A DNA stretch of 64,000 nucleotides from Natrinema gelatinilyticum (GCF_024266705.1 NZ_CP100756.1:496001-560000); one strand, 5' to 3'; shown: positions 7,412 to 15,990, numbered from the stretch's first letter. Made by a program: numbers and translations. Notes: generated by a model not told the origin, from the sequence alone.

Positions 7412-9367
7412 TCACTCGCCCTCGAATTCGGGCTCGCGGTCCTCGGCGAACGCGACGGTCCCTTCGAGGACGTCATCGGTGCTCGTCAGGAGGCCAAAGC
7501 CCTGGCTCTCGAGGGCGAGTGCGGCATCGAGGCTCGCGTCCTGCCCCTCGTTCATGACCTTCTTGGCGACCTTGAGACCGATCGGCGGACCCGTACGCAG
7601 GTCGTCGACGAACTCGTCGACGGTCCCGTCGAACTCGGTCCGGTCGACCGATCGGTTGATCAGCCCCCAGTCCTCGGCGCGATCGGCATCGATGTGGTTG
7701 CCCCGGAAGACCAGTTCCTTCGCGCGCGTTTCACCCAGGATTCGGGTGAGCCGCTGCGTGCCGCCACCGCCGGGGATCAGGCCGAGCCCGATCTCGGGTG
7801 AGCCGAACGACGAGCGTTCGGTGGCGATCCGCAGGTCACAGGCCAGCGCGAGTTCGAGGCCGCCGCCGAGACAGAAGCCGTCGATTTTCGCGACGACCGG
7901 GCGGGGGAAGTCGTTGACCGTCTCGAAGGTAGGCGTGACGTCCATCAGATCGGTCGGATCCGCGTCACTGAAGCCGGAGATGTCGGCGCCCGCGCTGAAT
8001 GCCTGATCGCCCGCACCTTCGATCGTCGCACACCGAACCTCGTCGGTGTCGACCGAAGCGAAGAGGTCGTCGATCTCCGCGAGCAGATCAGCCGAGAGCG
8101 CGTTCAGCCGGGACGGCCGGTCGAGTTCGACCTGCAGGAGGCCGTCCTCGAGTTGGTAGTTCAGGTTGTGAAACGGACCGAGTTCGCCGTCGTCGTCGTA
8201 GTCGTAGAAGCCGGCGCCAGCGTCTTCACCGGTGTCGCCGTCGTCGACGAGTTCCTCGAGGTAGTGATGGGGTTCGAAGCGTTCGGCGCCCGTTTCCTCG
8301 TGGAAGGTCTCGAGTTTCTCGAGGACGGTGTCGAGGCCGATCTTGTCGGCGCGTCGGCAGATGCCCTCGGGGAACCCGAGGCCGAGCTGGACGCCCGTAT
8401 CGACTTCCTCGGGTTTAGCGACGCCCTCACCCACGAGGTAGGCGGCGCGATTGATCATGCGCGCTTCGACGCGGAGCGTATCGAATCCCTCGCCGTCACC
8501 GGGCTCGTAGTCGGCGCCATCGCCGTCCTCGTAGTCGTAGAAGCCTTTGCCGGTTTTCTGTCCGAGTTCGCCCGCTTCGACTTTTTCCTCCGTAATTGGC
8601 GGGATCGGGCTCCCGCCTTCCTTGCGGACGTGATAGCCGACGTCGATGCCGGTGAGATCGCCGAGTTCGAATGGGCCCATAGGGTACCCGCGCTGGTGGA
8701 CCATCGCGGCGTCGGCCTGTCGGATCGTGGCCTCTCCCTCGGAGACCATCCACGCCGGCTCGCCGCCGAACGGACCGACGATCGTGTTGACGACGAACCC
8801 GCGGACGTCCTTGCGGACGTAGATCGGCGTCTTATCGATCGACTCGACCCACTCGTAGCCGGCTTCGGCCGCTTCGTCGCTCGTCTCTTCGCCGTAGATG
8901 ACCTCCACGAGGTCCATCTTCACCGGCGGGTTGAAGAAGTGCAGTCCGAGGACGCGCTCGGCGGAATCGACGACCTCCGCAATGTCCGTAATCGGCAGGC
9001 TCGAGGTGTTCGTCGCGAGCAGCGTGTCGTCGCTCGTGTACTCCTCAAGGTCCGAGAAGATGTCGTGTTTCAAGTCGAGTTCCTCGGGCGCGGCCTCGAT
9101 CACGAGGTCGGCATCGGCGACGGCCTCCGCGAGATCCGTCGTCGTCTCGATCCGCGAGAGGACCTCGTCGGCCGGTTCGTCGATCATCTCCTTTTCCTCG
9201 AGTTTTCGGAGGCTCCATTCAATCGATTCGTAGCCGTCGTCGACGAACTCGTCTTTGATGTCACGCATCGTGACGTCGTAGCCGGCCATTGCCGTTACTT
9301 CGGTGATTCCGTGTCCCATGTTCCCCGCGCCGAGAACCGCAACGCGGTCAATGTTTTCGAGTGACAT
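7412..9367 (-). CDS. Fused 3-hydroxyacyl-CoA dehydrogenase / enoyl-CoA hydratase
   Basis: This 651-residue bifunctional beta-oxidation enzyme has the dehydrogenase first. The NAD-binding GAGNMGHG motif is at about residues 13-20. The catalytic-region signature LGLHFFNPPVKMDLVEV follows, then the C-terminal helical domain with QKTGKGFYDYEDG and a second partial repeat ending in GAGFYDYDDDG. From about residue 405 an enoyl-CoA hydratase domain follows, with FSAGADISGF (oxyanion hole), LGGGLELALACDLRIA and GLGLIPGGGGTQRL (catalytic Glu region). Bacterial FadB has the opposite domain order; this order occurs in archaea. It would hydrate enoyl-CoA and oxidise the hydroxyacyl-CoA. The thioesterase follows in the same operon. 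Confidence 0.93.
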   Translation of the reverse strand: MSLENIDRVAVLGAGNMGHGITEVTAMAGYDVTMRDIKDEFVDDGYESIEWSLRKLEEKEMIDEPADEVLSRIETTTDLAEAVADADLVIEAAPEELDLKHDIFSDLEEYTSDDTLLATNTSSLPITDIAEVVDSAERVLGLHFFNPPVKMDLVEVIYGEETSDEAAEAGYEWVESIDKTPIYVRKDVRGFVVNTIVGPFGGEPAWMVSEGEATIRQADAAMVHQRGYPMGPFELGDLTGIDVGYHVRKEGGSPIPPITEEKVEAGELGQKTGKGFYDYEDGDGADYEPGDGEGFDTLRVEARMINRAAYLVGEGVAKPEEVDTGVQLGLGFPEGICRRADKIGLDTVLEKLETFHEETGAERFEPHHYLEELVDDGDTGEDAGAGFYDYDDDGELGPFHNLNYQLEDGLLQVELDRPSRLNALSADLLAEIDDLFASVDTDEVRCATIEGAGDQAFSAGADISGFSDADPTDLMDVTPTFETVNDFPRPVVAKIDGFCLGGGLELALACDLRIATERSSFGSPEIGLGLIPGGGGTQRLTRILGETRAKELVFRGNHIDADRAEDWGLINRSVDRTEFDGTVDEFVDDLRTGPPIGLKVAKKVMNEGQDASLDAALALESQGFGLLTSTDDVLEGTVAFAEDREPEFEGE

Positions 9368-9592
9368 GGGCGTGTCGTCGGTCGGAAGTGTCTTAATTCC
9401 ACCGACACGGCCTTACCATTGTTAAGAGTTCAATCAAGTCCGCCACAAACCGTATACAAATTCCCGTCCCTTCGAAACTCCTGTAATGTTTTCTTTCGTT
9501 TCCTCCGATCGTTCCGATTCTTTCGGTTCGAGGCCAGTCATCTCCCAGTCGACGAGGGTCGAGAAACGCGCCGAAGATGTGGATCCGGGTCC

Positions 9593-10654
9593 CTACAGTG
9601 GCTCGTCGCCTTCGATGATCCGCTTCGCCCGCGCGGCGAGTGCCGGGACGCGTTCGCGCATTTTCGGATACATCGGATCGTCGCTGTTACCCTCGAGGTA
9701 GCGCCGGAAGAACATTTCACCGAGCCCAGCGAGCTTGTAGACTGCCAGCGTCCGGTAGAATCGTTCCTGTTCGAATTCGTAGCCGGTTCGGTCCTCCCAC
9801 CGTTCGACCAGTTCGGGTCGATTCGAGTAGCCTTCCCGCTCCATGAACTGGGTCGTTAGCTCTGGGATCGACGGCTCGGGATCTTTCGCGTCGCGCCAGT
9901 ACGACAGCATCCAGCCGAGGTCGGCACGCGGGTCGCCAAGCGTGGCCATCTCCCAGTCGAAGACGCCGATGAGTTCCGGTGGCGTTCCCGGCGCGAACAT
10001 GACGTTGTCGAGTTTGTAGTCGCCGTGAACGAGCGTGTGCGGGTGCTCGTCGGGAACGGACTCCTGAAGCCAGTCGCCGACCTCGTGGAGGTCAGGTACT
10101 TCCCGCTCCTCTTCGGTGACCTCGAACGCCCACGATAGTTGCTTCCCCCAGCGGTCGACCTGGCGTTGGGTGTACCCCTCGGGACGGCCAAATTCGCCGA
10201 GACCGATCGCCTCGTAATCGAGGTCGTGGATCTTCGCCAGATTGTCGACGAGTTCCTCACCGATCCGCTCGCGGTGTTCGGGGACGGCGAACCGCTCGGG
10301 CTCGTCCTCGCGGAGGACGTCCCCCTCGAGTTGCTCCATCACGTAGAAGTCGCTCCCGATGATGTCGTGATCGTCACAGGCGAGGACCGGTGTCGGAACG
10401 GGAACGTCGGTTTCCGCGACGGCGCTCGTCACGCGGTACTCCCGTAGAACGTCGTGGGCCGTGTCGGCGGTTTCGCCCGGTGGCGGCCGCCGGATGACGA
10501 GTTCTCGCTCACCCCACGTGACGAACAGGGTTTCGTTCGAGTGCCCCTCCTTGTGCCGGGCGATGTCGTACGTATCTACGGTCCCTAACTGTTCTTCCAG
10601 ATACGCGACCAGCGCGTCCTCGTCGACGAGACGCTCGTAGTAATTCTCGCTCAT
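9593..10654 (-). CDS. Phosphotransferase of the APH/ACAD10 family
   Basis: This is a 353-residue protein with the aminoglycoside-phosphotransferase (APH) kinase fold. The catalytic loop is HGDYKLDNVMF, and the metal-binding motif is FDWEMATLGDPRADLG. The N-terminal nucleotide lobe includes LFVTWGERELVIRRPP. Proteins of this subfamily occur with acyl-CoA dehydrogenases (the kinase-like part of ACAD10) and are thought to phosphorylate hydroxyacyl-CoA or related compounds in unusual fatty-acid breakdown. The next gene downstream is the hydroxyacyl-CoA dehydrogenase/hydratase, which supports that role over drug resistance. The ATG at 10654 begins directly at conserved sequence. Confidence 0.85.
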   Translation of the reverse strand: MSENYYERLVDEDALVAYLEEQLGTVDTYDIARHKEGHSNETLFVTWGERELVIRRPPPGETADTAHDVLREYRVTSAVAETDVPVPTPVLACDDHDIIGSDFYVMEQLEGDVLREDEPERFAVPEHRERIGEELVDNLAKIHDLDYEAIGLGEFGRPEGYTQRQVDRWGKQLSWAFEVTEEEREVPDLHEVGDWLQESVPDEHPHTLVHGDYKLDNVMFAPGTPPELIGVFDWEMATLGDPRADLGWMLSYWRDAKDPEPSIPELTTQFMEREGYSNRPELVERWEDRTGYEFEQERFYRTLAVYKLAGLGEMFFRRYLEGNSDDPMYPKMRERVPALAARAKRIIEGDEPL

Positions 10655-10710
10655 ATGGCTCGATGAGTCGATACGGTGGCGGCCGTCGGATCACGGTTCG
10701 AGCTCGACAT

Positions 10711-10717
10711 GGTATAC
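10711..10717. promoter_or_regulatory. GGTATAC element, possible shared operator
   Basis: GGTATAC followed by GGTATC lies about 57 bases upstream of the phosphotransferase start at 10654. Related palindromes occur at 12871-12882 and 14731-14738, upstream of other catabolic genes. Confidence 0.3.
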
Positions 10718-10841
10718 GGTATCATAACTGCGCTGCCTAACGAAAATAGTTACGTTGTCTATCGTATTGTACAATGTTCAACCCATTAATACAGTTTCCG
10801 TCCGCTCTCGATCGAATCGTCGATTCGATGCACGGTCCTCG

Positions 10842-11591
10842 TTACGCACTGTCGACCCGCTCTCTCCGTCCACGTACGATCTCGAGTACGTCGTCGGGCG
10901 ACTCGATCCGATACGAGACTGCCGGTCCGTCGTCAGCTCCGAACGCCACGCCGTGTATTCCCATTTCCGCTGCCCCTTCGACGTCGTGTTCGTAGCGGTC
11001 GCCGATCATCAGCGACCGCTCAGGGGCGACGCCGGCTTTCCCGAGCGCCGCTTCGAAGATGGCCGGATCGGGCTTCGTTCGCCCGACCTCCTCCGAGGTG
11101 GTTATCGAGTCGAAGTATCTGCGGACGCCGAACTGCTCGAGCATCTGGCGGCCTTCCGCGTCGTCGACGTCACTGATGACGCCGACGTGCAGCGTCCAGT
11201 CGGCGAGGCGCGCGATCGTCTCCGGCGCTCCGGGAACCGGTTCGATCGACGTTCGAACGACGGTGTCGAAACGAGGTTCCCACTCCTCCCGCGGCACTGG
11301 CTCGCCGACGATGGACGCGATTCCCCTGTGATAGCCGTCGCGGGCGGAGCGAAACTCGGTACTGTCACGCTCGCGGAAATAGTCGCCGACGGTCGTTCGC
11401 CACGTGTCGATGGCCTCCTCGAGCGTCGCGTCGACGTCGTAACGCTCGAGGACGTCCGCGATGAAGTCCGCGTGGGCCGCCTGGACGGTGTCGAGCGCGA
11501 GGATGACGCCGCCGATGTCCCAGAAGACGGCCTCCCACTCGTCCGGGTCAGGATCCGCCGCGCCGGCGTCGACGGTCGCGTCCTCGCTCAT
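10842..11591 (-). CDS. HAD-superfamily hydrolase
   Basis: This is a 249-residue haloacid-dehalogenase-fold hydrolase. Motif I is FWDIGGVIL, with the nucleophilic Asp but Gly at the usual second Asp position, as in several FDxGGV-type HADs. Motif II lies in LHVGVISDVDD, the conserved Lys in GRTKPDPAIFEAAL, and motif IV in MIGDRYEHDVEGAAEMG. A helical cap follows motif I, so it is subfamily I. The likely activity is a small-molecule phosphatase of unknown substrate. The start at 11591 overlaps the stop of the upstream oxidase gene by an ATGA junction, so the two are co-transcribed. Its N terminus carries a short acidic extension. Confidence 0.85.
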   Translation of the reverse strand: MSEDATVDAGAADPDPDEWEAVFWDIGGVILALDTVQAAHADFIADVLERYDVDATLEEAIDTWRTTVGDYFRERDSTEFRSARDGYHRGIASIVGEPVPREEWEPRFDTVVRTSIEPVPGAPETIARLADWTLHVGVISDVDDAEGRQMLEQFGVRRYFDSITTSEEVGRTKPDPAIFEAALGKAGVAPERSLMIGDRYEHDVEGAAEMGIHGVAFGADDGPAVSYRIESPDDVLEIVRGRRERVDSA

Positions 11592-12856
11592 CGCTCGGCC
11601 CTCCGAATCGTCGAGCGATCGACCTCCTCGAGGCTCGCACACCCCGAGAGTCCGACCGTCAGGTCCAGATCGGCCAGCAGGTTCTCGAGGACGGCACGTA
11701 CGCCGTCCTCGCCGCCGATACCGAGCCCGAGCGCGTAGGGCCGGCCCAGTAGCACCGCGTCGGCTCCGAGCGCGATCGCGCGGACGACGTCACTCCCGCG
11801 TTGGACGCCACTGTCGAAGAGTACAGGCACATCCTCGTCGGGCTCCGTCACGTCGTCGACCGCGTCGACGACCTCCGGCAGCGCGTCCAGCGCGGGAATC
11901 GCGCCGTCGACCTGCCGGCCGCCGTGGTTCGAGACCACCATGCCGTCGATGCCGCGTTCGACAGCCTCGCGGGCGTCGTCGGGGTGGAGTACGCCCTTGA
12001 TGACGACGGGGAGGTCGGTCCCCTCTCGCAGCCACTCGAGATCGTCCCAGGTCAGCGAGGCGTCGCCGAAACACGACTGCCAGGAGGCGATCGCAGCCAC
12101 CTCGTTTTCCTGTGGGTCCGCCTCGAGCCGGTCGCGAAAGGCCGGATCTTCGAAGTAGTTCGTCAGGCCCTCGCCCTCGAGGAACGGGAGGTAGCCGAGT
12201 TCGATGTCGCGTTCGCGCCACCCCATCTTCGGAGTGTCGAGCGTGACGACGACGGCCTCGTAACCCGCGTCTTCGGCGCGCTCGAGGAAGCTGGCCGCCA
12301 CGTCCCGATCGGCGCTCCAGTAGAGCTGGAACCAGCCGGGGCTCCCGCCGAGTTCGTCGCTGACGTCCTCGGTCGAGTACGAGGAGACGGAGCTACAGAT
12401 CATCGGCACGTCGAATGCGCTCGCCGCACGGGCGACGGCCAGTTCGGCCTCCTCGTGGAGGATCGACTGGACGCCGATGGGCGCGAGCATCACGGGCGAT
12501 GGGTATTCGTGGCCGAAGAGGTCGACCGACAGATCGCGCTCAGAGATGTCCCGCATCATTCGAGGGACGATCTGCCACCTGTCGAAAGCACGGTCGTTCG
12601 CCTCGACGGTCGATTCCGAGCCCGCGCCGCCTGCCACGTAGGCGAACGCCTCGTCACTGAGTTCCTCGCGAGCGCGTTCCACGAGGTCCTCGTAGGAGAC
12701 GGGGAACTCGGGCGGTTCGTCCTCGAGCATCCCGTTGAGATAGACCTCGGCCTGTCGATCCGGTCCGTAATCGGGGGTGTCTGGTGACATGGGTGTGTTC
12801 TGTCGCGACGACCGTTCCGCCGTCGTCGTCTGAGTACCTGTGTCAGTGCCACCCAT
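11588..12856 (-). CDS. FMN-dependent alpha-hydroxy-acid oxidase (lactate 2-monooxygenase-like)
   Basis: This flavoprotein oxidises an alpha-hydroxy acid such as lactate or glycolate. The FMN-binding barrel shows the family motifs YVAGGAGSESTVEANDRAF, APIGVQSILHEEAE, ASWQSCFGDASLTWDDL and LPVVIKGVLHPDDA. The active-site signature is VSNHGGRQVDGAIPALDAL, with the catalytic His. The phosphate-binding end is LFDSGVQRGSDVVRAIALGA, then VLLGRPYALG. The starts at 12856 (422 aa) and 12790 (400 aa) are both possible. I keep 12856 because a TAATAAAG patch lies about 35 bases upstream of it, matching leaderless transcription. It forms an operon with the HAD gene. The 12962 SDR gene is divergent. Confidence 0.9.
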   Translation of the reverse strand: MGGTDTGTQTTTAERSSRQNTPMSPDTPDYGPDRQAEVYLNGMLEDEPPEFPVSYEDLVERAREELSDEAFAYVAGGAGSESTVEANDRAFDRWQIVPRMMRDISERDLSVDLFGHEYPSPVMLAPIGVQSILHEEAELAVARAASAFDVPMICSSVSSYSTEDVSDELGGSPGWFQLYWSADRDVAASFLERAEDAGYEAVVVTLDTPKMGWRERDIELGYLPFLEGEGLTNYFEDPAFRDRLEADPQENEVAAIASWQSCFGDASLTWDDLEWLREGTDLPVVIKGVLHPDDAREAVERGIDGMVVSNHGGRQVDGAIPALDALPEVVDAVDDVTEPDEDVPVLFDSGVQRGSDVVRAIALGADAVLLGRPYALGLGIGGEDGVRAVLENLLADLDLTVGLSGCASLEEVDRSTIRRAER

Positions 12857-12870
12857 TCACTTAACGGTAC

Positions 12871-12882
12871 GGTATCCATACC
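12871..12882. promoter_or_regulatory. GGTATCCATACC palindrome in the divergent oxidase/SDR promoter region
   Basis: This is a perfect 5-bp inverted repeat around two bases, 15 bases upstream of the oxidase start and about 80 bases upstream of the SDR start. It resembles the GGTATAC sites at 10711 and 14731 and may be a shared operator. Confidence 0.35.
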
Positions 12883-12961
12883 CATCTTTATTAACAGTTG
12901 CTGCAAATGGGGGAGTGTAGCTAACAATGGTAACTACAGTTCGGGACACAGGTGATCGCGT

Positions 12962-13738
12962 ATGAGCACCGGACAGTTTAGCGTCGACGGCGAGACCGCC
13001 ATCATCACGGGCTCTTCGAGCGGAATCGGTAAATCTATCGCCGAACGGTTCGCCGAGGACGGCGTCGACGTCGTCGTCTGCTCGCGCGAGCAAGAGAACG
13101 TCGATCCCGTCGCCGAGACGATCAACGAGAGCGAGCGCCCCGGGCGCGCGCTGGCGGTCGAGTGCGACGTGACCGACCGCGAGGCCGTCGAGGCGCTCGT
13201 CGAGGCTACCGTCGGGGAGTTCGGCGGGCTCGACGTACTGGTCAACAACGCCGGTGCGTCGTTCATGGCCGATTTCGACGATATCTCGCCGAACGGCTGG
13301 AAGACGATCCTGGATATCAACGTTACCGGCACCTACCACTGCACGCACGCCGCACGCGAGTCTCTGAAAGACGGCGGCGGCTCCGTGATCAATATGGCCA
13401 GCGTCGCCGGCCAAGACGGCTCGCCACTCATGAGCCCCTACGGCGCGGCGAAGGCAGCCATCATCAACCTCACGACAAGCCTCGCTGTCGAGTGGGCTGA
13501 CGATGACGTCCGCGTCAACTGCATCGCGCCGGGCTACGTCGCGACGCCGGGCGTCGAGAGCCAGATGGGCGTCTCCGCGGACGCCATCGACCGCGAGGAG
13601 GTCGCACGCCGGATCGGAACCGTCGACGAGATCGCGGACGTCACGCAGTTCCTCGCGAGCCCTGCCTCGTCGTACGTCGTCGGCGAGACCATCACGGTCC
13701 GAGGCGTCCCGCAGATCGGCGAAGACCTCGACGTGTGA
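12962..13738 (+). CDS. Short-chain dehydrogenase/reductase (SDR)
   Basis: This is a 258-residue classical SDR. The NAD(P)-binding TGSSSGIGKSIAERF motif is near residue 16 onward. It is followed by VECDVTD, the NNAG motif in VLVNNAGASF, the Ser-Tyr-Lys catalytic triad in INMASVAGQDGSPLMSPYGAAKAA, and the IAPGYVATPG segment. The function is reduction of an oxo group or oxidation of an alcohol, with unknown substrate. A 3-oxoacyl or sugar dehydrogenase are the usual annotations. It is divergent from the hydroxy-acid oxidase and followed by a strong GC hairpin, so it is probably monocistronic. Confidence 0.9.
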   Translation: MSTGQFSVDGETAIITGSSSGIGKSIAERFAEDGVDVVVCSREQENVDPVAETINESERPGRALAVECDVTDREAVEALVEATVGEFGGLDVLVNNAGASFMADFDDISPNGWKTILDINVTGTYHCTHAARESLKDGGGSVINMASVAGQDGSPLMSPYGAAKAAIINLTTSLAVEWADDDVRVNCIAPGYVATPGVESQMGVSADAIDREEVARRIGTVDEIADVTQFLASPASSYVVGETITVRGVPQIGEDLDV

Positions 13739-14035
13739 CCATTTCGTGATCACGTGGTTCGAGCGGCCGCGGGCCGCTCGTTAGCAATGGACTACAGTGG
13801 ATTCGCGGACGGGGTGATTCCGTCGGCGCTGGCAGTCGGCGTGTAGCGCCGGTGACGCGCGAAGCCCGGTGGGACGGCGTCCTGCTGATCTCACGGAAGC
13901 ATCGCTCGTCGACCGCTCGGGACGTGGACCGACGCCACAGCGGTGATTCGTCAGGAGGGCTATCTGCCGTGACTCCGGCCAGCTACCGCGACACGAACGC
14001 TTATGCGGTGCGATTGGATCACTCATCGGGTAGGC
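13739..14035. other. Intergenic region between the SDR gene and the broken flavin reductase
   Basis: After the hairpin at 13761-13779 I see no gene. The last 50 bases contain CTTATG about 35 bases before the ATG at 14036, consistent with a haloarchaeal TATA-type promoter for the flavin reductase. Confidence 0.5.
13761..13779 (+). terminator. GC-rich hairpin after the SDR gene
   Basis: GAGCGGCC-GCG-GGCCGCTC, an 8-bp perfect stem 22 bases after the SDR stop. No long T-run follows, so it may be a terminator or an mRNA 3' end stabiliser. Confidence 0.5.
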
Positions 14036-14581
14036 ATGACGGAATTTAGCTGAAAGAGAGGGTGCTAAGCCCCCGTCCTCGAGGAGTCGCCAAAGGCGAC
14101 GAGTAGGGCGGGGTAGTTCACCTCGTACAACTACGTCGGATCGAGACGACCGGTGGTCGTGTTCAACTCGCCGAGCGAATCCTCTGGTCGGATGAAAGAC
14201 ACCGCGCGGAACGTACTGGAAACAGAGGAGTTCGCCGTGAACGTCGTCACCGAAGTGACCATCGAGCAGATGGACCGGACCTCCGTGAGCGTCCCGCCGG
14301 AGGAGAGCGAATTCGAGTTCGCCGACATTGAACGCGCACCCTGCCGTCACATCACGCCGCCACGCGTGGCCGACGCCGTTGTCACAATGGAGTGTACGCT
14401 GTACGACTCGATCGAAGTGTACGAGAAACTGATGATACTCGGTGATGTACACCACTACCACGTCTCCGATGCAGTGCTGACGAACGGAGCGATCGACTCT
14501 CGGAAGATCGATACCGTCGGTCGCCTCGGTGGACCCCACTATACCGTCAGCGATCCCATCGACTTCGAACGCCAGTTTTGA
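14036..14581 (+). pseudogene. Flavin reductase family gene, broken by a solo IS end element
   Basis: The downstream part (from 14117, in frame to 14581) encodes a typical FMN-binding split-barrel flavin reductase: SYNYVGSRRPVVVFNSPSE, then GRMKDTARNVLE, TEEFAVNVVTE, CRHITPPRVADAV and KIDTVGRLGGPHY. The usual N-terminal 40-45 residues are missing. At 14036 a plausible start gives MTEF, but the fifth codon runs into the IS-derived element at 14046-14121, which brings a stop (TGA at 14051-14053). The gene is therefore interrupted and has also lost its N-terminal coding part. Whether MTEF is truly the old start is inference, supported by a TATA-like CTTATG about 35 bases upstream. A new downstream start such as GTG at 14153 would give only a fragment. 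Confidence 0.75.
14046..14121 (+). mobile_element. Solo end element of an IS1341/IS605-type transposon (76 bp)
   Basis: The first 34 bases (TTAGCTGAAAGAG...AAGCCCCCGTCCTC) match the left end of the tnpB element at 29377, read on its coding strand. The remainder, with hairpin GTCGCC-AAA-GGCGAC and the tail GAGTAGGGCGGGGTAGTTCAC, matches that element's right end at 27941. The whole internal part, including tnpB, is absent. It therefore looks like a minimal non-autonomous element or a deletion product joining both ends. It lies inside the flavin reductase gene. Confidence 0.8.
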
Positions 14582-14730
14582 TCGATCGTCTTTCTCTCTC
14601 GGTTCGTCCGTCACGGCGGCGGGTCCTCTCACCGCTCTCCTCGGTGCACCTTCGTTCTCCCGACCCCGTCGCTGAGAATCGCCGGTCGCGCGACTCGCGG
14701 AATCGTCCGATACTCGAGCCCAGCATAAAC

Positions 14731-14738
14731 GGTATACC
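14731..14738. promoter_or_regulatory. GGTATACC palindrome upstream of the LLM oxidoreductase
   Basis: This perfect 8-bp palindrome lies about 50 bases before the LLM gene start. It matches the elements at 10711 and 12871. Confidence 0.35.
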
Positions 14739-14786
14739 CCGTGCCTCCGGTTCCCATACAGCCAAAAGGAGCGGCTCCATCTATGA

Positions 14787-15794
14787 ATGACGATGACTGA
14801 CAGAGACGTCCACCTCCCCGTCGCCGCACAACCGACGATAGACTCGATCGCTGACTACGCGCGGACGGCCGAGAACGCCGGCTACGACTGTGCGTGGCTC
14901 CCCGAAACGTGGGGTCGCGACGGCGTGACCGTGCTCTCGGCGATGGCCGAACGGACCGAGACGATCGATATCGGCTCGAGCATCCTCAACACCTACTCGC
15001 GTTCGCCGTCGCTGTTGGGGCAGACGGCGGCGTCGCTGCAGGAACTCTCCGACGGCCGGTTCCGGCTCGGCCTCGGCCCGAGCGGCCCCGTCGTGATCGA
15101 GAATTGGCACGGCGTCGAGTTCGGGAACCCGCTCAAACGAACCCGCGAAACCGTCGAGATCGTCCGACAGGTACTCTCGGGCGAGACGGTCGATTACGAC
15201 GGTGACGACTTCCAGCTCTCGGGCTTCCGTCTGCGCTGTGACCCGCCGGATACGACGCCGCCGATCGAGGTCACGGGCATGGGTCCGAAGGCCGTCGAAC
15301 TCGCGGGTCGGTTCTCCGACGGCTGGCACGGGATCATGCTCACTCCCGAGGGGATGGCAGACCGCATCGAGGACATCGAGCGCGGTGCCGACCTCGGCGA
15401 CCGCGACCCCGACGACGTGCAGGTCACCGCCGGCGTCACCTGCTGTGTGCTGGACGATCCCGACGAGGCCCGCGCGCTCACCCGCCAGCACGTCGCCTTC
15501 TACGTCGGCGGCATGGGAACGTTCTACCGCGACGCCCTCGAGCGCCAGGGGTACGACGAGGCGACCGAGATCTACGATTCGTGGCAGGAGGGCGACCGCG
15601 AGCGCGCCCTCGAACTCGTCGACGAGAACATACTCGACGACCTCTGTGCCGCCGGCGATCCGGAGACCGCCCGCGAGCAACTCGAGCGCTACGAGAACGT
15701 GGACGGCATCGACGCCATCGCGGTCAGCTTCCCGCGCGGCGCGGACGAGGAGCAGATCCGGCAGACGATGGAAGCGGTCGCGCCCGAGAGCTGA
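14787..15794 (+). CDS. LLM-class flavin/F420-dependent oxidoreductase
   Basis: This 335-residue TIM-barrel protein is of the luciferase-like monooxygenase family, in the branch related to F420-dependent methylene-tetrahydromethanopterin reductase. Signatures are ADYARTAENAGYDCAWLPE near the start, IGSSILNTYSRSPSLLGQTA, LSDGRFRLGLGPSGP and VTGMGPKAVELAGRFSDGW. Many haloarchaeal members use coenzyme F420 as hydride carrier. The substrate is unknown. ATG codons at 14787 and 14793 are both usable, and 14787 is kept as the first. It sits beside a broken flavin reductase and other catabolic genes, suggesting oxidation of an organic acid or lipid product. Confidence 0.88.
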   Translation: MTMTDRDVHLPVAAQPTIDSIADYARTAENAGYDCAWLPETWGRDGVTVLSAMAERTETIDIGSSILNTYSRSPSLLGQTAASLQELSDGRFRLGLGPSGPVVIENWHGVEFGNPLKRTRETVEIVRQVLSGETVDYDGDDFQLSGFRLRCDPPDTTPPIEVTGMGPKAVELAGRFSDGWHGIMLTPEGMADRIEDIERGADLGDRDPDDVQVTAGVTCCVLDDPDEARALTRQHVAFYVGGMGTFYRDALERQGYDEATEIYDSWQEGDRERALELVDENILDDLCAAGDPETAREQLERYENVDGIDAIAVSFPRGADEEQIRQTMEAVAPES

Positions 15795-15859
15795 GCGGCT
15801 CTCGAAATTTCTCCGTGGCCGTCACAGGCTCTGCGACAGCAGTCCGGCCAAACCACGTT

Positions 15860-15990
15860 CGGGTGGGAATGAAAGGGGCGATGCTGCTCGCGGTGCGAAA
15901 CGACGCAAGCACCGCAGGCGAGCGAAGCGAGCCGAGGCGCACAGCGAGTTGCAGTCCGTGAGCGGCTCGGGGCTTTCAGCGTGTTCGCGT
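15860..15990. repeat. Palindrome-rich intergenic repeat-like block
   Basis: This block between two genes begins GGGTGGGAATGAAAGGGGC and contains a 7-bp stem (GCGGTGC at 15890-15896 with GCACCGC at 15909-15915). It continues with the GCGAGC-GAA-GCGAGC direct repeat, typical of dispersed haloarchaeal non-coding repeats. No second copy is present in this window, so its repetitive nature is inferred from recall of similar sequences, not shown. Confidence 0.4.

Noticed and set aside
8153..9364. A 403-residue plus-strand open frame opposite the dehydrogenase/hydratase gene
   Set aside because: Antisense shadow of a strongly coding GC-rich gene. It is Val/Arg-rich and lacks motifs, while the minus-strand protein has full family signatures.
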